The position numbers and the translations under genes were made by a program. Shown piece after piece: positions 1 through 5,791 of a DNA stretch of 11,595 bases. The stretch is from an uncultured Oscillospiraceae bacterium (GTDB lineage: Bacteria; Bacillota; Clostridia; Oscillospirales; Ruminococcaceae): NCBI GenBank assembly GCA_900553955.1, contig USFO01000048.1:1-11595 (forward strand). The letters run 5' to 3'. Under the pieces are notes generated by a model. It did no database searches. It saw only the letters and a program-made list of their open reading frames with translations, and was not told where the DNA came from. The stretch's first letter is position 1. Every line of letters begins with the position of its first letter.

Positions 1-112
1 GCGGCGCTCGAAAGCCAAACCCCTCAGAGGGAGGCGAGGGCGCTCCCGCGCCAACGCACAGAATTATCTTGCATAGGCGAGCCAAGAGCGTCCGCTGTTC
101 CCCCAAAAAAGA

Positions 113-119
113 AAGGAAG
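113..119 (+). promoter_or_regulatory. Ribosome binding site of cmk
   Basis: The purine run AAGGAAG lies 7 bases before the ATG at 127. It fixes the start of cytidylate kinase at the methionine that begins the family's usual N-terminal strand (MKVAIDGPAG). Bases 1-110 show no gene I can assign. They include a GC-rich stretch (about 25-55) that looks like intergenic repeat material. Confidence 0.6.
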
Positions 120-126
120 TTCACTT

Positions 127-792
127 ATGAAAGTTGCAATAGACGGCCCTGCCGGAGCGGGCAAAAGCGCCGTGGCAAGGGCTGCGGCAAAGGATTTGGG
201 CTTTATCTACGTGGATACCGGTGCACTCTACCGCACCATAGGGCTTTTTGCTCTGCGGCAGGGAGTTGACCCTCACAGCGGCGAGGAGGTTATCCCGCTG
301 CTGAAAAATATCACCGAGGAGCTGCGCTTCATTGACGGCGAACAGCGGGTTTTTCTGAACGGAGAGGATGTCTCCGATTTGATACGCACCGAAGAGGTCT
401 CCGCCGCAGCGTCTACGGTTTCCGCTATACCGCAGGTGAGAGCGTTCCTCTACCACACCCAAAGGGATATTGCGGAGAAGAACAGCGTGATTATGGACGG
501 CAGGGACATAGGCACGGCGATTTTGCCGGATGCGGAGGTTAAAATATTCCTCACCGCGGCGCCGGAGGCAAGAGCCGCCCGCAGAGTAAATCAGCTTAGG
601 GAAAAGGGAATTTCCGCCGGCTTTGATGAGGTTCTGGCGGAGATAACCGAAAGGGACAGGCGCGACAGCAGCCGCGCGGCCGCTCCCCTTGCAAAGGCGG
701 AGGACGCGGTGCTTATGGATAACACGAATATGACCCTCGCCGAGAGCATAGACGCCGTAAAACGGCTTGTTACGGAGGCAAAATGCAGATAA
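127..792 (+). CDS. cmk: Cytidylate kinase
   Basis: Cytidylate kinase transfers a phosphate from ATP to CMP or dCMP in the cytoplasm, giving the diphosphates needed for RNA and DNA precursors. The 221-residue length is normal for the bacterial family. The P-loop GPAGAGKS is at residues 7-14, followed by DTGALYR (30-36), the CMP-binding DGRDIGT (124-130), and the lid region with ERDRRDSSR (about 175-183) and LAKAEDA (188-194). All expected motifs are intact. The gene overlaps the next one by 10 bases, so the two are probably translationally coupled. The cmk - ispH::rpsA order is familiar in Clostridia. The promoter must lie upstream of the window or within its first 110 bases. Confidence 0.97.
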   Translation: MKVAIDGPAGAGKSAVARAAAKDLGFIYVDTGALYRTIGLFALRQGVDPHSGEEVIPLLKNITEELRFIDGEQRVFLNGEDVSDLIRTEEVSAAASTVSAIPQVRAFLYHTQRDIAEKNSVIMDGRDIGTAILPDAEVKIFLTAAPEARAARRVNQLREKGISAGFDEVLAEITERDRRDSSRAAAPLAKAEDAVLMDNTNMTLAESIDAVKRLVTEAKCR

Positions 793-2765
793 AGGTCGCA
801 AAGTCCGCGGGCTTCTGCTTCGGCGTGAAACGCGCCGTAGGAATAGCGGAAAGCTACGCCGAAAAAGGAATACCCGCAGTCACCCTTGGTGAAATTATAC
901 ATAACCCCACCGTGGTGGAAAGTCTCCGCCGCAGAGGGGTGCTCCCCATAGAGAATATAGACGAATGTCCCAAGGGCGCAACGGTGATTTTGCGCTCCCA
1001 CGGAGTTCCCCTTTCCGTCATAGAAAAGCTTGAAGAAAAGGGCATTCCCTACGAGGATGCCACCTGTCCCTTCGTCGCCAGAATTCACAAAATCGTGGCG
1101 GAACGAACCGCCGCGGGAGATGTGGTAATCCTCACCGGAAACCCCGGTCATGCGGAGGTCAAGGGCATCATCGGCCACGCAAAGGGCGACGTTCGCGTAG
1201 TGCGAAATTTGAGTGAACTGGAAAAATTGACTGAAAATGAAAAAAACCTTTGTGCAAACTGCTACACTTTGCTGTCTCAAACCACGTTTCTGCGGGCAGA
1301 GTGGGAAAAATGTGAAAAATTTGCGAAAAGGGTATATACAAATCTGCTGATATTTGATACAATATGTTATGATGCTTATACTAAACAAAGGGAAGCGGCA
1401 GAACTTTCCAAAGAGTGCGACAAAATGCTCGTAATCGGCGGAAAAAACAGCTCCAATACCGCAAGGCTTTTGGAAACCTGCGCCGCGAATTGCCCGGCTG
1501 TTTTGATAGAGTGTCCATCGGAGCTAAAGCCGGAATATTATAAACATTGCGAGGTAATGGGCATCACTGCCGGTGCATCTACCCCAGCCGGCATAATTAA
1601 GGAGGTACTACAAACCATGAGTGAAAACAGAGTAGAAGAAAACAACTTTGGGGAAATGCTTGAGCAGTCCTTCAGAGACGAAGAATCCAAGTACGTCAGA
1701 AACGGCGATAAGGTCGAAGCCACCGTTATGGTAGTTAAAGACAACGAAATCGTCGTCAGCGTCGGCAGCAAACACACCGGATTCGTTTCTGCGGAAGAAC
1801 TTACCGACGACCCCAATGTAAAGCCTGCTGATATCGTCAAAGTAGGCGACGTCATCACCCTTAAAGTTATCAAGGTTAATGACGCCGAAGGCACTATGGT
1901 CCTTTCTAAGAAAAAGGTCGATGCCGAAAAGAACTTCCAGCGCGTAGAGGACGCAGCCGGAACTGACGAAATCTTTGAAGGAATCGTTACAGAGGTAGTT
2001 AAGGGCGGAGTCGTTGCCGTTACCGATGGTGTATCTGTTTTCATCCCTGCTTCTCAGGCCACTGCCTCCAGAAACGAGCCCCTCGAAGGACTCCTCAAAA
2101 AGAATGTAAGATTCAGAATTCTTGAAGTGAACCCCCAGCGTAAACGCGCCATCGGTTCCATCCGCAGCGTTCTTGCCGAAGAAAGAAAGGCAAAACAGGC
2201 TGCATTCTGGGATTCCATCGAAGTTGGCCAGACCTATACCGGAAAAGTCAAATCCCTCACCTCCTACGGCGCATTTGTTGACCTCGGCGGCGTTGACGGC
2301 ATGGTTCATGTTTCCGAGCTTTCCTGGCTGCGCGTTGCACACCCCTCCGACATTGTTAAGGTCGGCGACACCCTTGAGGTGTTCGTAAAGGACGTTGACA
2401 AGGAGAACAAGAAAATCAGCCTCGGCTATAAGAAGGAAGAGGACAACCCCTGGGAAATCCTCAAGAGAGATTATCCCGTCGGTTCCACCGCGAAGGTTAA
2501 AATCGTCAGCATGACTCCCTTCGGTGCTTTTGCGAACATCATCCCCGGCATTGACGGTCTTATCCACATCTCCCAAATCTCCCACAACAGAATTGCAAAG
2601 CCCCAGGATGTTCTTTCCGTCGGTCAGGAGGTCGAAGTCAAGATTACCGACATCGACTTTGACAAGCACCGCGTAAGCTTCTCTATGAAAGCTCTTGAAG
2701 AGCCGCCCGTAGAGGAGGAAGCGGCAGAAGAAGCTCCCGCAGAGGAAGCTCCCGCTGAAGAATAA
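783..2765 (+). CDS. ispH-rpsA: Fused 4-hydroxy-3-methylbut-2-enyl diphosphate reductase (IspH) / ribosomal protein S1
   Basis: Residues 1-278 are IspH, the [4Fe-4S] enzyme that makes IPP and DMAPP in the last step of the MEP isoprenoid pathway. The three cluster cysteines are C12 (AGFCFG), C95 (ATCPF) and C195 (DTICYDA). Substrate-site residues are also visible: H40, H73, H123 and E125 (GHAEVKG), the Ser-Ser-Asn triplet at 223-225, and S266. Residues 279-660 are an S1-type protein with four S1 RNA-binding repeats at about 305-376, 395-460, 481-549 and 565-637, ending in an acidic Glu/Ala/Pro-rich tail. The start has GGAGG at 774-778 within cmk. IspH::S1 fusions are known in Clostridia. A strong internal ribosome binding site at the junction suggests that free S1 is also made (separate entry). 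Both halves look complete. Confidence 0.95.
   Translation: MQIKVAKSAGFCFGVKRAVGIAESYAEKGIPAVTLGEIIHNPTVVESLRRRGVLPIENIDECPKGATVILRSHGVPLSVIEKLEEKGIPYEDATCPFVARIHKIVAERTAAGDVVILTGNPGHAEVKGIIGHAKGDVRVVRNLSELEKLTENEKNLCANCYTLLSQTTFLRAEWEKCEKFAKRVYTNLLIFDTICYDAYTKQREAAELSKECDKMLVIGGKNSSNTARLLETCAANCPAVLIECPSELKPEYYKHCEVMGITAGASTPAGIIKEVLQTMSENRVEENNFGEMLEQSFRDEESKYVRNGDKVEATVMVVKDNEIVVSVGSKHTGFVSAEELTDDPNVKPADIVKVGDVITLKVIKVNDAEGTMVLSKKKVDAEKNFQRVEDAAGTDEIFEGIVTEVVKGGVVAVTDGVSVFIPASQATASRNEPLEGLLKKNVRFRILEVNPQRKRAIGSIRSVLAEERKAKQAAFWDSIEVGQTYTGKVKSLTSYGAFVDLGGVDGMVHVSELSWLRVAHPSDIVKVGDTLEVFVKDVDKENKKISLGYKKEEDNPWEILKRDYPVGSTAKVKIVSMTPFGAFANIIPGIDGLIHISQISHNRIAKPQDVLSVGQEVEVKITDIDFDKHRVSFSMKALEEPPVEEEAAEEAPAEEAPAEE
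1599..1619 (+). promoter_or_regulatory. Internal ribosome binding site and ATG at the IspH/S1 junction
   Basis: AAGGAGGT (1599-1606) lies 10 bases before an in-frame ATG (1617-1619, residue 279 of the fusion), just where IspH homology ends and the S1 part begins with MSENRVEENN. Codon choice also appears to change here, towards the repetitive set (gaa, gtt, ctt, tcc) expected of an abundant ribosomal protein. I infer that S1 can be translated alone from this site, giving a product of about 382 residues. The alternative is coincidence, because Lys-Glu-Val codons naturally spell aaggaggt. Confidence 0.55.
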
Positions 2766-2820
2766 TACATAGCTTGCTGTGTTATCTTCTCCACAAAAAA
2801 TTTGAAAGGAGGACTTGACA

Positions 2821-2904
2821 ATGACAAACGCCAATGCGATAATCGTATCGTATCGTATCGTATCGTATCGTATCGTATCGTATCGTATCGTATCGTATCG
2901 GTAG
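2821..2904 (+). CDS. Short repeat-encoded peptide (27 residues), possibly a gene remnant
   Basis: AAAGGAGG at about 2805-2812 is followed 8 bases later by ATG. The frame reads MTNANAI and then the repeating pentapeptide IVSYR before a TAG directly after the repeat. The ribosome binding site is as good as those of the real genes here, and the first codons look like a normal gene start. The body, however, is only the TATCG tandem repeat. I do not recognise it. It could be a translated short peptide, the start of a gene whose remainder was replaced by repeat expansion, or an assembly join across a repeat. It lies 55 bases after rpsA and ahead of the operon's terminator, so it would be on the same transcript. 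Confidence 0.35.
   Translation: MTNANAIIVSYRIVSYRIVSYRIVSYR
2842..2900 (+). repeat. Pentanucleotide tandem repeat (TATCG)n
   Basis: Eleven perfect TATCG units occupy 2846-2900, preceded by a partial ATCG (2842-2845). Five and three share no factor, so all three forward frames encode the same pentapeptide cycle (Y-R-I-V-S). Gain or loss of one unit shifts the downstream frame. In the present copy number the frame stops at once with TAG (2902-2904). A second frame stops at 2910-2912, and the third runs through the terminator to 3010. No recognisable gene is placed in or out of frame by the repeat. Confidence 0.95.
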
Positions 2905-2961
2905 CGGTATAGTATTTAGGGCATTGTCAGGTCTTTTTTTACAATTTCATAATGAATTATT

Positions 2962-3006
2962 ACCGAAAGCAAGGCGCGCTGCGCCTTGCTTTCGGTTTTT
3001 TTGTTT
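2962..3006 (+). terminator. Strong intrinsic terminator of the cmk-ispH-rpsA operon
   Basis: A perfect 16-bp stem (2962-2977 with 2981-2996, three-base loop) begins ACCGAAAGC and is followed by a run of 12 T broken by one G. It is the most stable hairpin in the window and closes the housekeeping transcript. Confidence 0.93.
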
Positions 3007-3125
3007 TTAGAGGAAGGGGGCGGTTCGGTACTGAATAGCTATTCCTTATAAACAAAAGCAGCGTGACCGGCTGCTGCTGAATTTCATTTCCGGCGTATAA
3101 GCCGCCGTTAGGGAAAAAATAAGCG

Positions 3126-3131
3126 TATAAT
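3126..3131 (+). promoter_or_regulatory. Possible -10 box (TATAAT) for the membrane protein gene
   Basis: A perfect TATAAT lies 29 bases before the ATG at 3161. No convincing -35 box is found 16-18 bases upstream, where the sequence is GC-rich and reads near CGCCGT. The upstream terminator means this gene needs its own promoter somewhere in 3007-3145. The rest of that interval shows nothing I can name. Confidence 0.3.
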
Positions 3132-3160
3132 TAAAAGTCAGATGAAAAGGAAGATTAAAA

Positions 3161-3706
3161 ATGGGAAAAATTGAAAGCAAAAGCATAACCGTTGCACCGG
3201 ACGAGGAACAGGATATTATTGCAAAATACGAGCTTTTTGGCTGGGAGCTGAAAAGTACGCAGGAGGTTTTGAGCAAGGACTCACATTTGGAAAACCGTGG
3301 TGACGAACTTTACAATGTCACTACTACTCAAAACTATGTCAAGCTTATGTTCCAGCGTGACGCAGACAGCCCTGTTGCTGCAAAGGCGCGCCCCGTTGAA
3401 GATGAGTATTGGAGGCTTTATAACAGAACGCAGCCGATTTATTTTCCGAAGAAAAACAAGCTGCTTAATTTGCTTCCCCTGATTCTGTGCGGCTTTATGC
3501 TGTTGGTGGGGGTTATGGGACTGTTTCTGCCGGGTCACAACTTCGGCGAAAAAATGGCTTATCTTGCTATCAGCATTGTGTTTGCAGCCATATTCTTCGG
3601 TGTTTCCTATGCATACCGTAAATTTGGTTATCAGCGTAAGGTTGATGCATATTTGAAAAATAAAGCCCGCATTGAAGCCATCGAAGAGGATATGAGAGCT
3701 GTCTGA
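3161..3706 (+). CDS. Two-helix membrane protein of unknown function
   Basis: I do not recognise the family. The 181-residue protein has a soluble N-terminal part (1-97) rich in charged residues, containing the segment GWELKSTQEVL and NYVKLMFQRD. It is followed by two hydrophobic helices at about 101-124 and 132-152 joined by a short loop (PGHNFGEK), and a basic then acidic C-terminal tail (153-181). There is no signal peptide and no catalytic motif I can see. Both termini would sit on the same side of the membrane, probably the cytoplasm by the positive-inside rule (KKNK before helix 1, RKFGYQRK after helix 2). The ribosome binding site AAAAGGAAG lies about 8 bases before ATG. It is a single-gene unit between terminators. 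Confidence 0.8.
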   Translation: MGKIESKSITVAPDEEQDIIAKYELFGWELKSTQEVLSKDSHLENRGDELYNVTTTQNYVKLMFQRDADSPVAAKARPVEDEYWRLYNRTQPIYFPKKNKLLNLLPLILCGFMLLVGVMGLFLPGHNFGEKMAYLAISIVFAAIFFGVSYAYRKFGYQRKVDAYLKNKARIEAIEEDMRAV

Positions 3707-3801
3707 AGAAAAAACAGCGCCTTGTACGGCATACATATAGGCGGACTTGAATAAGCGCAGTAGGATATTGAAAAAACGCAATAAAAACAATCCGAAAATG
3801 A

Positions 3802-3836
3802 ATCTCCGTTTGTTTTCCTGACGGAGATAATTTTTT
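3802..3836 (+). terminator. Intrinsic terminator after the membrane protein gene
   Basis: An 8-bp stem ATCTCCGT (3802-3809) pairs with ACGGAGAT (3821-3828) across an 11-base loop, followed by AA and six T (3831-3836). It lies about 95 bases downstream of the stop codon, with only AT-rich sequence in between. Confidence 0.7.
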
Positions 3837-3875
3837 AGAATGTTCCGGAAAGGAAATCTCATTTTAGAATGGGTC

Positions 3876-3905
3876 AAAAAATCCCGCCGAAAGGCGGGAT
3901 TTTTT
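3876..3905. terminator. Bidirectional intrinsic terminator
   Basis: ATCCCGCC (3881-3888), loop GAAA, and GGCGGGAT (3893-3900) form a tight GNRA-capped hairpin flanked by an A run on the left and a T run on the right. It can therefore stop transcription in either direction. It follows the previous terminator with no gene between them, so it may be a back-up or belong to a decayed neighbour. Confidence 0.75.
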
Positions 3906-3923
3906 AATGCGGAATGCGGAATA

Positions 3924-3985
3924 GTGAGGCGTGGAGCATCGCCTCGGCTTCCTCCGATGGGGGAGCAGCCGCTGCGCTTCCTCAC
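3924..3985. repeat. Palindromic intergenic element
   Basis: GTGAGG (3924-3929) and CCTCAC (3980-3985) bound a GC-rich block with further internal complementarity (for example TCCTCC near 3949 with GGGGGA near 3960). It sits between two terminators. Its composition differs from its AT-rich flanks, like the dispersed palindromic repeats common in Oscillospiraceae genomes. Only one clear copy is in this window, so its repeat nature is inference. Confidence 0.35.
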
Positions 3986-3989
3986 CCTA

Positions 3990-4023
3990 AAAAAATGAGC
4001 ACCGCACGGTGCTCATTTTTTTT
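3990..4023. terminator. Bidirectional terminator built from an inverted TGAGCAC pair
   Basis: ATGAGCACCG (3995-4004) and CGGTGCTCAT (4007-4016) form a near-continuous palindrome flanked by an A run and nine T. It can act as a terminator on both strands. It is also the leftmost occurrence of the TGAGCAC motif that fills the next 2.6 kb, so it marks the left edge of that locus. Confidence 0.75.
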
Positions 4024-4044
4024 ACAAGAATTCCGTTCTGCCTA

Positions 4045-4073
4045 TTGACTTTAGCATAGTAATGTGGTAATAT
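4045..4073 (+). promoter_or_regulatory. Candidate promoter of the amino acid transporter operon, with overlapping dyad
   Basis: TTGACT (4045-4050), a 17-base spacer and TAATAT (4068-4073) preceded by TGG make an extended -10 promoter. A dyad, TAGCATA (4052-4058) with TATGCTA (4071-4077), spans the spacer and -10 box. This is a position where a bound repressor would block RNA polymerase. No regulator is encoded nearby. Confidence 0.55.
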
Positions 4074-4092
4074 GCTACCATACTAAAATTTC

Positions 4093-4147
4093 GGAGGAAA
4101 AAATGCTAAAAGCAAAGCAAAATACATCCTCCATTGGGCGACATTGA
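4093..4147 (+). CDS. Short leader frame (14 residues) upstream of the binding protein gene
   Basis: GGAGGA (4093-4098) precedes ATG at 4103 by a short A-rich spacer. The frame MLKAKQNTSSIGRH ends with TGA at 4145-4147, 56 bases before the binding protein ATG. Codons 9-10 (TCC TCC, 4127-4132) are complementary both to this frame's own ribosome binding site and to that of the next gene (4191-4197). It could be a regulatory leader peptide. Alternatively it is the front of a decayed gene: the +1 frame stays open to and past 4203 and reads GDIDAEIVRKIKEECRT at 4137-4187. Confidence 0.3.
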
Positions 4148-4203
4148 TGCGGAAATTGTTCGCAAAATAAAAGAAGAATGTCGTACAAACGGAGGATTTT
4201 ATA

Positions 4204-4986
4204 ATGAAAAAAATATTTGCAATAATTTTAGCGGCAATTTCTGTTTTGAGCACGGCTGCGTGCTCAAAACAGGGGCAGCAGAGCGACCTTGATTATATTC
4301 TTGGCAAAGGCGTGCTTGTAGTCGGTGTAACGGAGTTCGAGCCTATGGACTACATGGATGAAAGAGGCAAGTGGATCGGTTTTGACGCTGATTTGGCAAA
4401 AGCTTTCGGCGAAAGTCTGGGCGTAAAAGTCGAATTTGTAAAAATCGAGTGGAGCAAAAAGACCATGGAGCTCTCCGGAAAAACCGTGGATTGCATCTGG
4501 AACGGTATGACACTCAACGATGAGGTGCTCGCGAGTATGGCGTGCTCAAATGCGTACTGCAACAATGCTCAAATCGTTATCGTGCCGAAGAGCAAGGAAA
4601 ATTTGAGCACGGAGGAGCTTAAAAACCTTACTTTCGCGGTGGAATCCGGCTCCGCCGGGCAGGCTGCTGCCGAGGAAAACGGCTTTGAGTTTGTGCCGGT
4701 GCTCAGCCAGGCGGACGCCGTGATGGAGGTTGCCTCCGGCACAAGCGACGCTGCAGTTATCGACTCGCTTATGGCAGCGGCAATGGTGGGCGAGGGTGCG
4801 GGCTACCCGGATTTGACCTACACCGTTTCGTTGACGGAGAAGCAGTACGGCGTCGGCTTCCGCAAAGGGAGCTCGCTTGCGGAGCGGCTTAATGAGTTTT
4901 TCAAGGCTGCGTATGCCGACGGCACACTTTTGAGCACGGCAGAAAAATACGGTGTGCAGGCGGCGGTGCTCAAGCAGGAAGCTTGA
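4204..4986 (+). CDS. Polar amino acid ABC transporter, substrate-binding lipoprotein
   Basis: This family 3 (SBP_bac_3) binding protein captures a polar amino acid outside the membrane and hands it to the permease encoded next. The lipoprotein signal is residues 1-19 with Cys20 in LSTAAC; Thr at -3 is less usual than Leu. The binding fold starts at about 33 (LGKGVLVVGVTEFEPMDY), with GFDADLAKAFGESLGV (59-74), IWNGMT (98-103), the lobe hinge near 143-150 and SDAAVIDSL (181-189), then YGVGFRKGSSL (215-225). The length (260) is typical. GGAGG at 4191-4195 fixes the start. Substrate cannot be read from sequence; glutamine, cystine, arginine and others share this fold. A perfect 14-bp inverted repeat lies inside the signal peptide codons, and the gene carries many TGAGCAC motifs. 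Confidence 0.93.
   Translation: MKKIFAIILAAISVLSTAACSKQGQQSDLDYILGKGVLVVGVTEFEPMDYMDERGKWIGFDADLAKAFGESLGVKVEFVKIEWSKKTMELSGKTVDCIWNGMTLNDEVLASMACSNAYCNNAQIVIVPKSKENLSTEELKNLTFAVESGSAGQAAAEENGFEFVPVLSQADAVMEVASGTSDAAVIDSLMAAAMVGEGAGYPDLTYTVSLTEKQYGVGFRKGSSLAERLNEFFKAAYADGTLLSTAEKYGVQAAVLKQEA
4241..4272 (+). repeat. Perfect 14-bp inverted repeat within the lipoprotein signal codons
   Basis: CTGTTTTGAGCACG (4241-4254), loop GCTG, and CGTGCTCAAAACAG (4259-4272) are exact reverse complements. They encode part of VLSTAACSKQG, including the lipobox. There is no T run after it, so it is not a normal terminator, and it lies only about 38 bases into the gene. Confidence 0.95.
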
Positions 4987-5011
4987 GCACGATTTGAGCA
5001 CGGAGGACATG

Positions 5012-5779
5012 ATGACTGACTTCTCACAGCAATTTCCGGTGGTGTTCAGCGCGCTGAACGAGGGCTTTTTGCAGACGCTGAAGCTCTTCGCGGTGACACT
5101 TTTGGGCGCGCTGCCGCTTGGAATGCTCATTTATTTCGGCGAAGCGAGTACATGGGCGCCGCTTGCGGCGCTTGGGCGGCGGCTGAGCACGAAGGGAAAG
5201 TTTTCTGCCGCAGCAAAGCTTCTTGAAGGGCTTTGCCCCATAGCGGCAATCATAAAATTTATAATCTGGGTTGTGCGCGGAACGCCGCTTATGCTCCAGC
5301 TTTTGGTGATATATTATTTTCCCGGTTTAGTGTGGAATAATCCCATTTGGGGCAGCGGGACGGACGGCAGATTTTATGCTTCCGCAGCAGCGTTTGTGTT
5401 CAACTACGCCTGCTATTTTGCGGAAATTTACCGTGGCGGAATCCAAAGCATACCGAAAGGACAGCAGGAGGCAGGGCAGGTGCTCGGCATGACAAAACAG
5501 CAAATTTTCTTTAAAATTACGCTGCTGCAAATGGTCAAACACATACTGCCGCCAATTTCGAACGAAATCATCACACTGGTGAAGGATACCTCCCTTGCGC
5601 GGGTGGTCGCCCTGCAGGAGATAATCTGGATGGGCGAGGAGTTCCTCAAAGGCTCCCGCGGCATTGCCGGAGCGATTTGGCCGCTGTTTTTCACCGGCGC
5701 GTACTACCTCATATTTTCCGGCGTGCTCACGGCGGTGCTCAGCCGCGCGGAGCGCAAGCTGGACTTTTTCAGAGCCTGA
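5012..5779 (+). CDS. Polar amino acid ABC transporter, permease
   Basis: This inner-membrane subunit of the HisM/GlnP family forms the translocation path. With only one permease gene here, it probably works as a homodimer. In 255 residues I see hydrophobic segments at about 18-43, 77-104, 122-140, 184-204 and 224-246. The EAA loop that contacts the ATPase is at about 139-178 (EIYRGGIQSIPKGQQEAGQVLGM and following). RGTPLMLQ (89-96) and LVKDTSL (189-195) are typical. A longer frame opens at 4952, but GGAGG at 5002-5006 points to ATG 5012, or the adjacent ATG 5009. The TM1-TM2 linker (about 44-76) is fairly long. It starts 25 bases after the binding protein gene. Confidence 0.92.
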   Translation: MTDFSQQFPVVFSALNEGFLQTLKLFAVTLLGALPLGMLIYFGEASTWAPLAALGRRLSTKGKFSAAAKLLEGLCPIAAIIKFIIWVVRGTPLMLQLLVIYYFPGLVWNNPIWGSGTDGRFYASAAAFVFNYACYFAEIYRGGIQSIPKGQQEAGQVLGMTKQQIFFKITLLQMVKHILPPISNEIITLVKDTSLARVVALQEIIWMGEEFLKGSRGIAGAIWPLFFTGAYYLIFSGVLTAVLSRAERKLDFFRA

Positions 5780-5791
5780 AAGGAGCGCAGA

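Noticed and set aside
69..269. Short plus-strand frame overlapping the start of cmk
   Set aside because: Basic, low-complexity translation in another frame of cmk, without a ribosome binding site.
121..801. Minus-strand open frame opposite cmk
   Set aside because: Shadow of cytidylate kinase, whose catalytic motifs are all intact on the plus strand.
1608..2834. Long minus-strand open frame (408 codons) opposite rpsA
   Set aside because: It is the shadow of the S1 coding sequence: no ribosome binding site of note, no recognisable domain, and the plus strand encodes four clear S1 repeats.
2842..2900. CRISPR array or iteron-type origin
   Set aside because: The units are contiguous 5-mers without spacers, far too short for CRISPR repeats, and no replication or Cas gene is nearby.
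2821..3010. Phase-variable gene extending through the repeat in another frame
   Set aside because: The only long alternative frame runs through the terminator hairpin and ends at 3010 with low-complexity, unrecognisable sequence.
4952..5011. Upstream start for the amino acid permease at 4952
   Set aside because: It would add 20 residues (MCRRRCSS...) overlapping the binding protein gene with no ribosome binding site, whereas GGAGG sits just before the ATG pair at 5009/5012.
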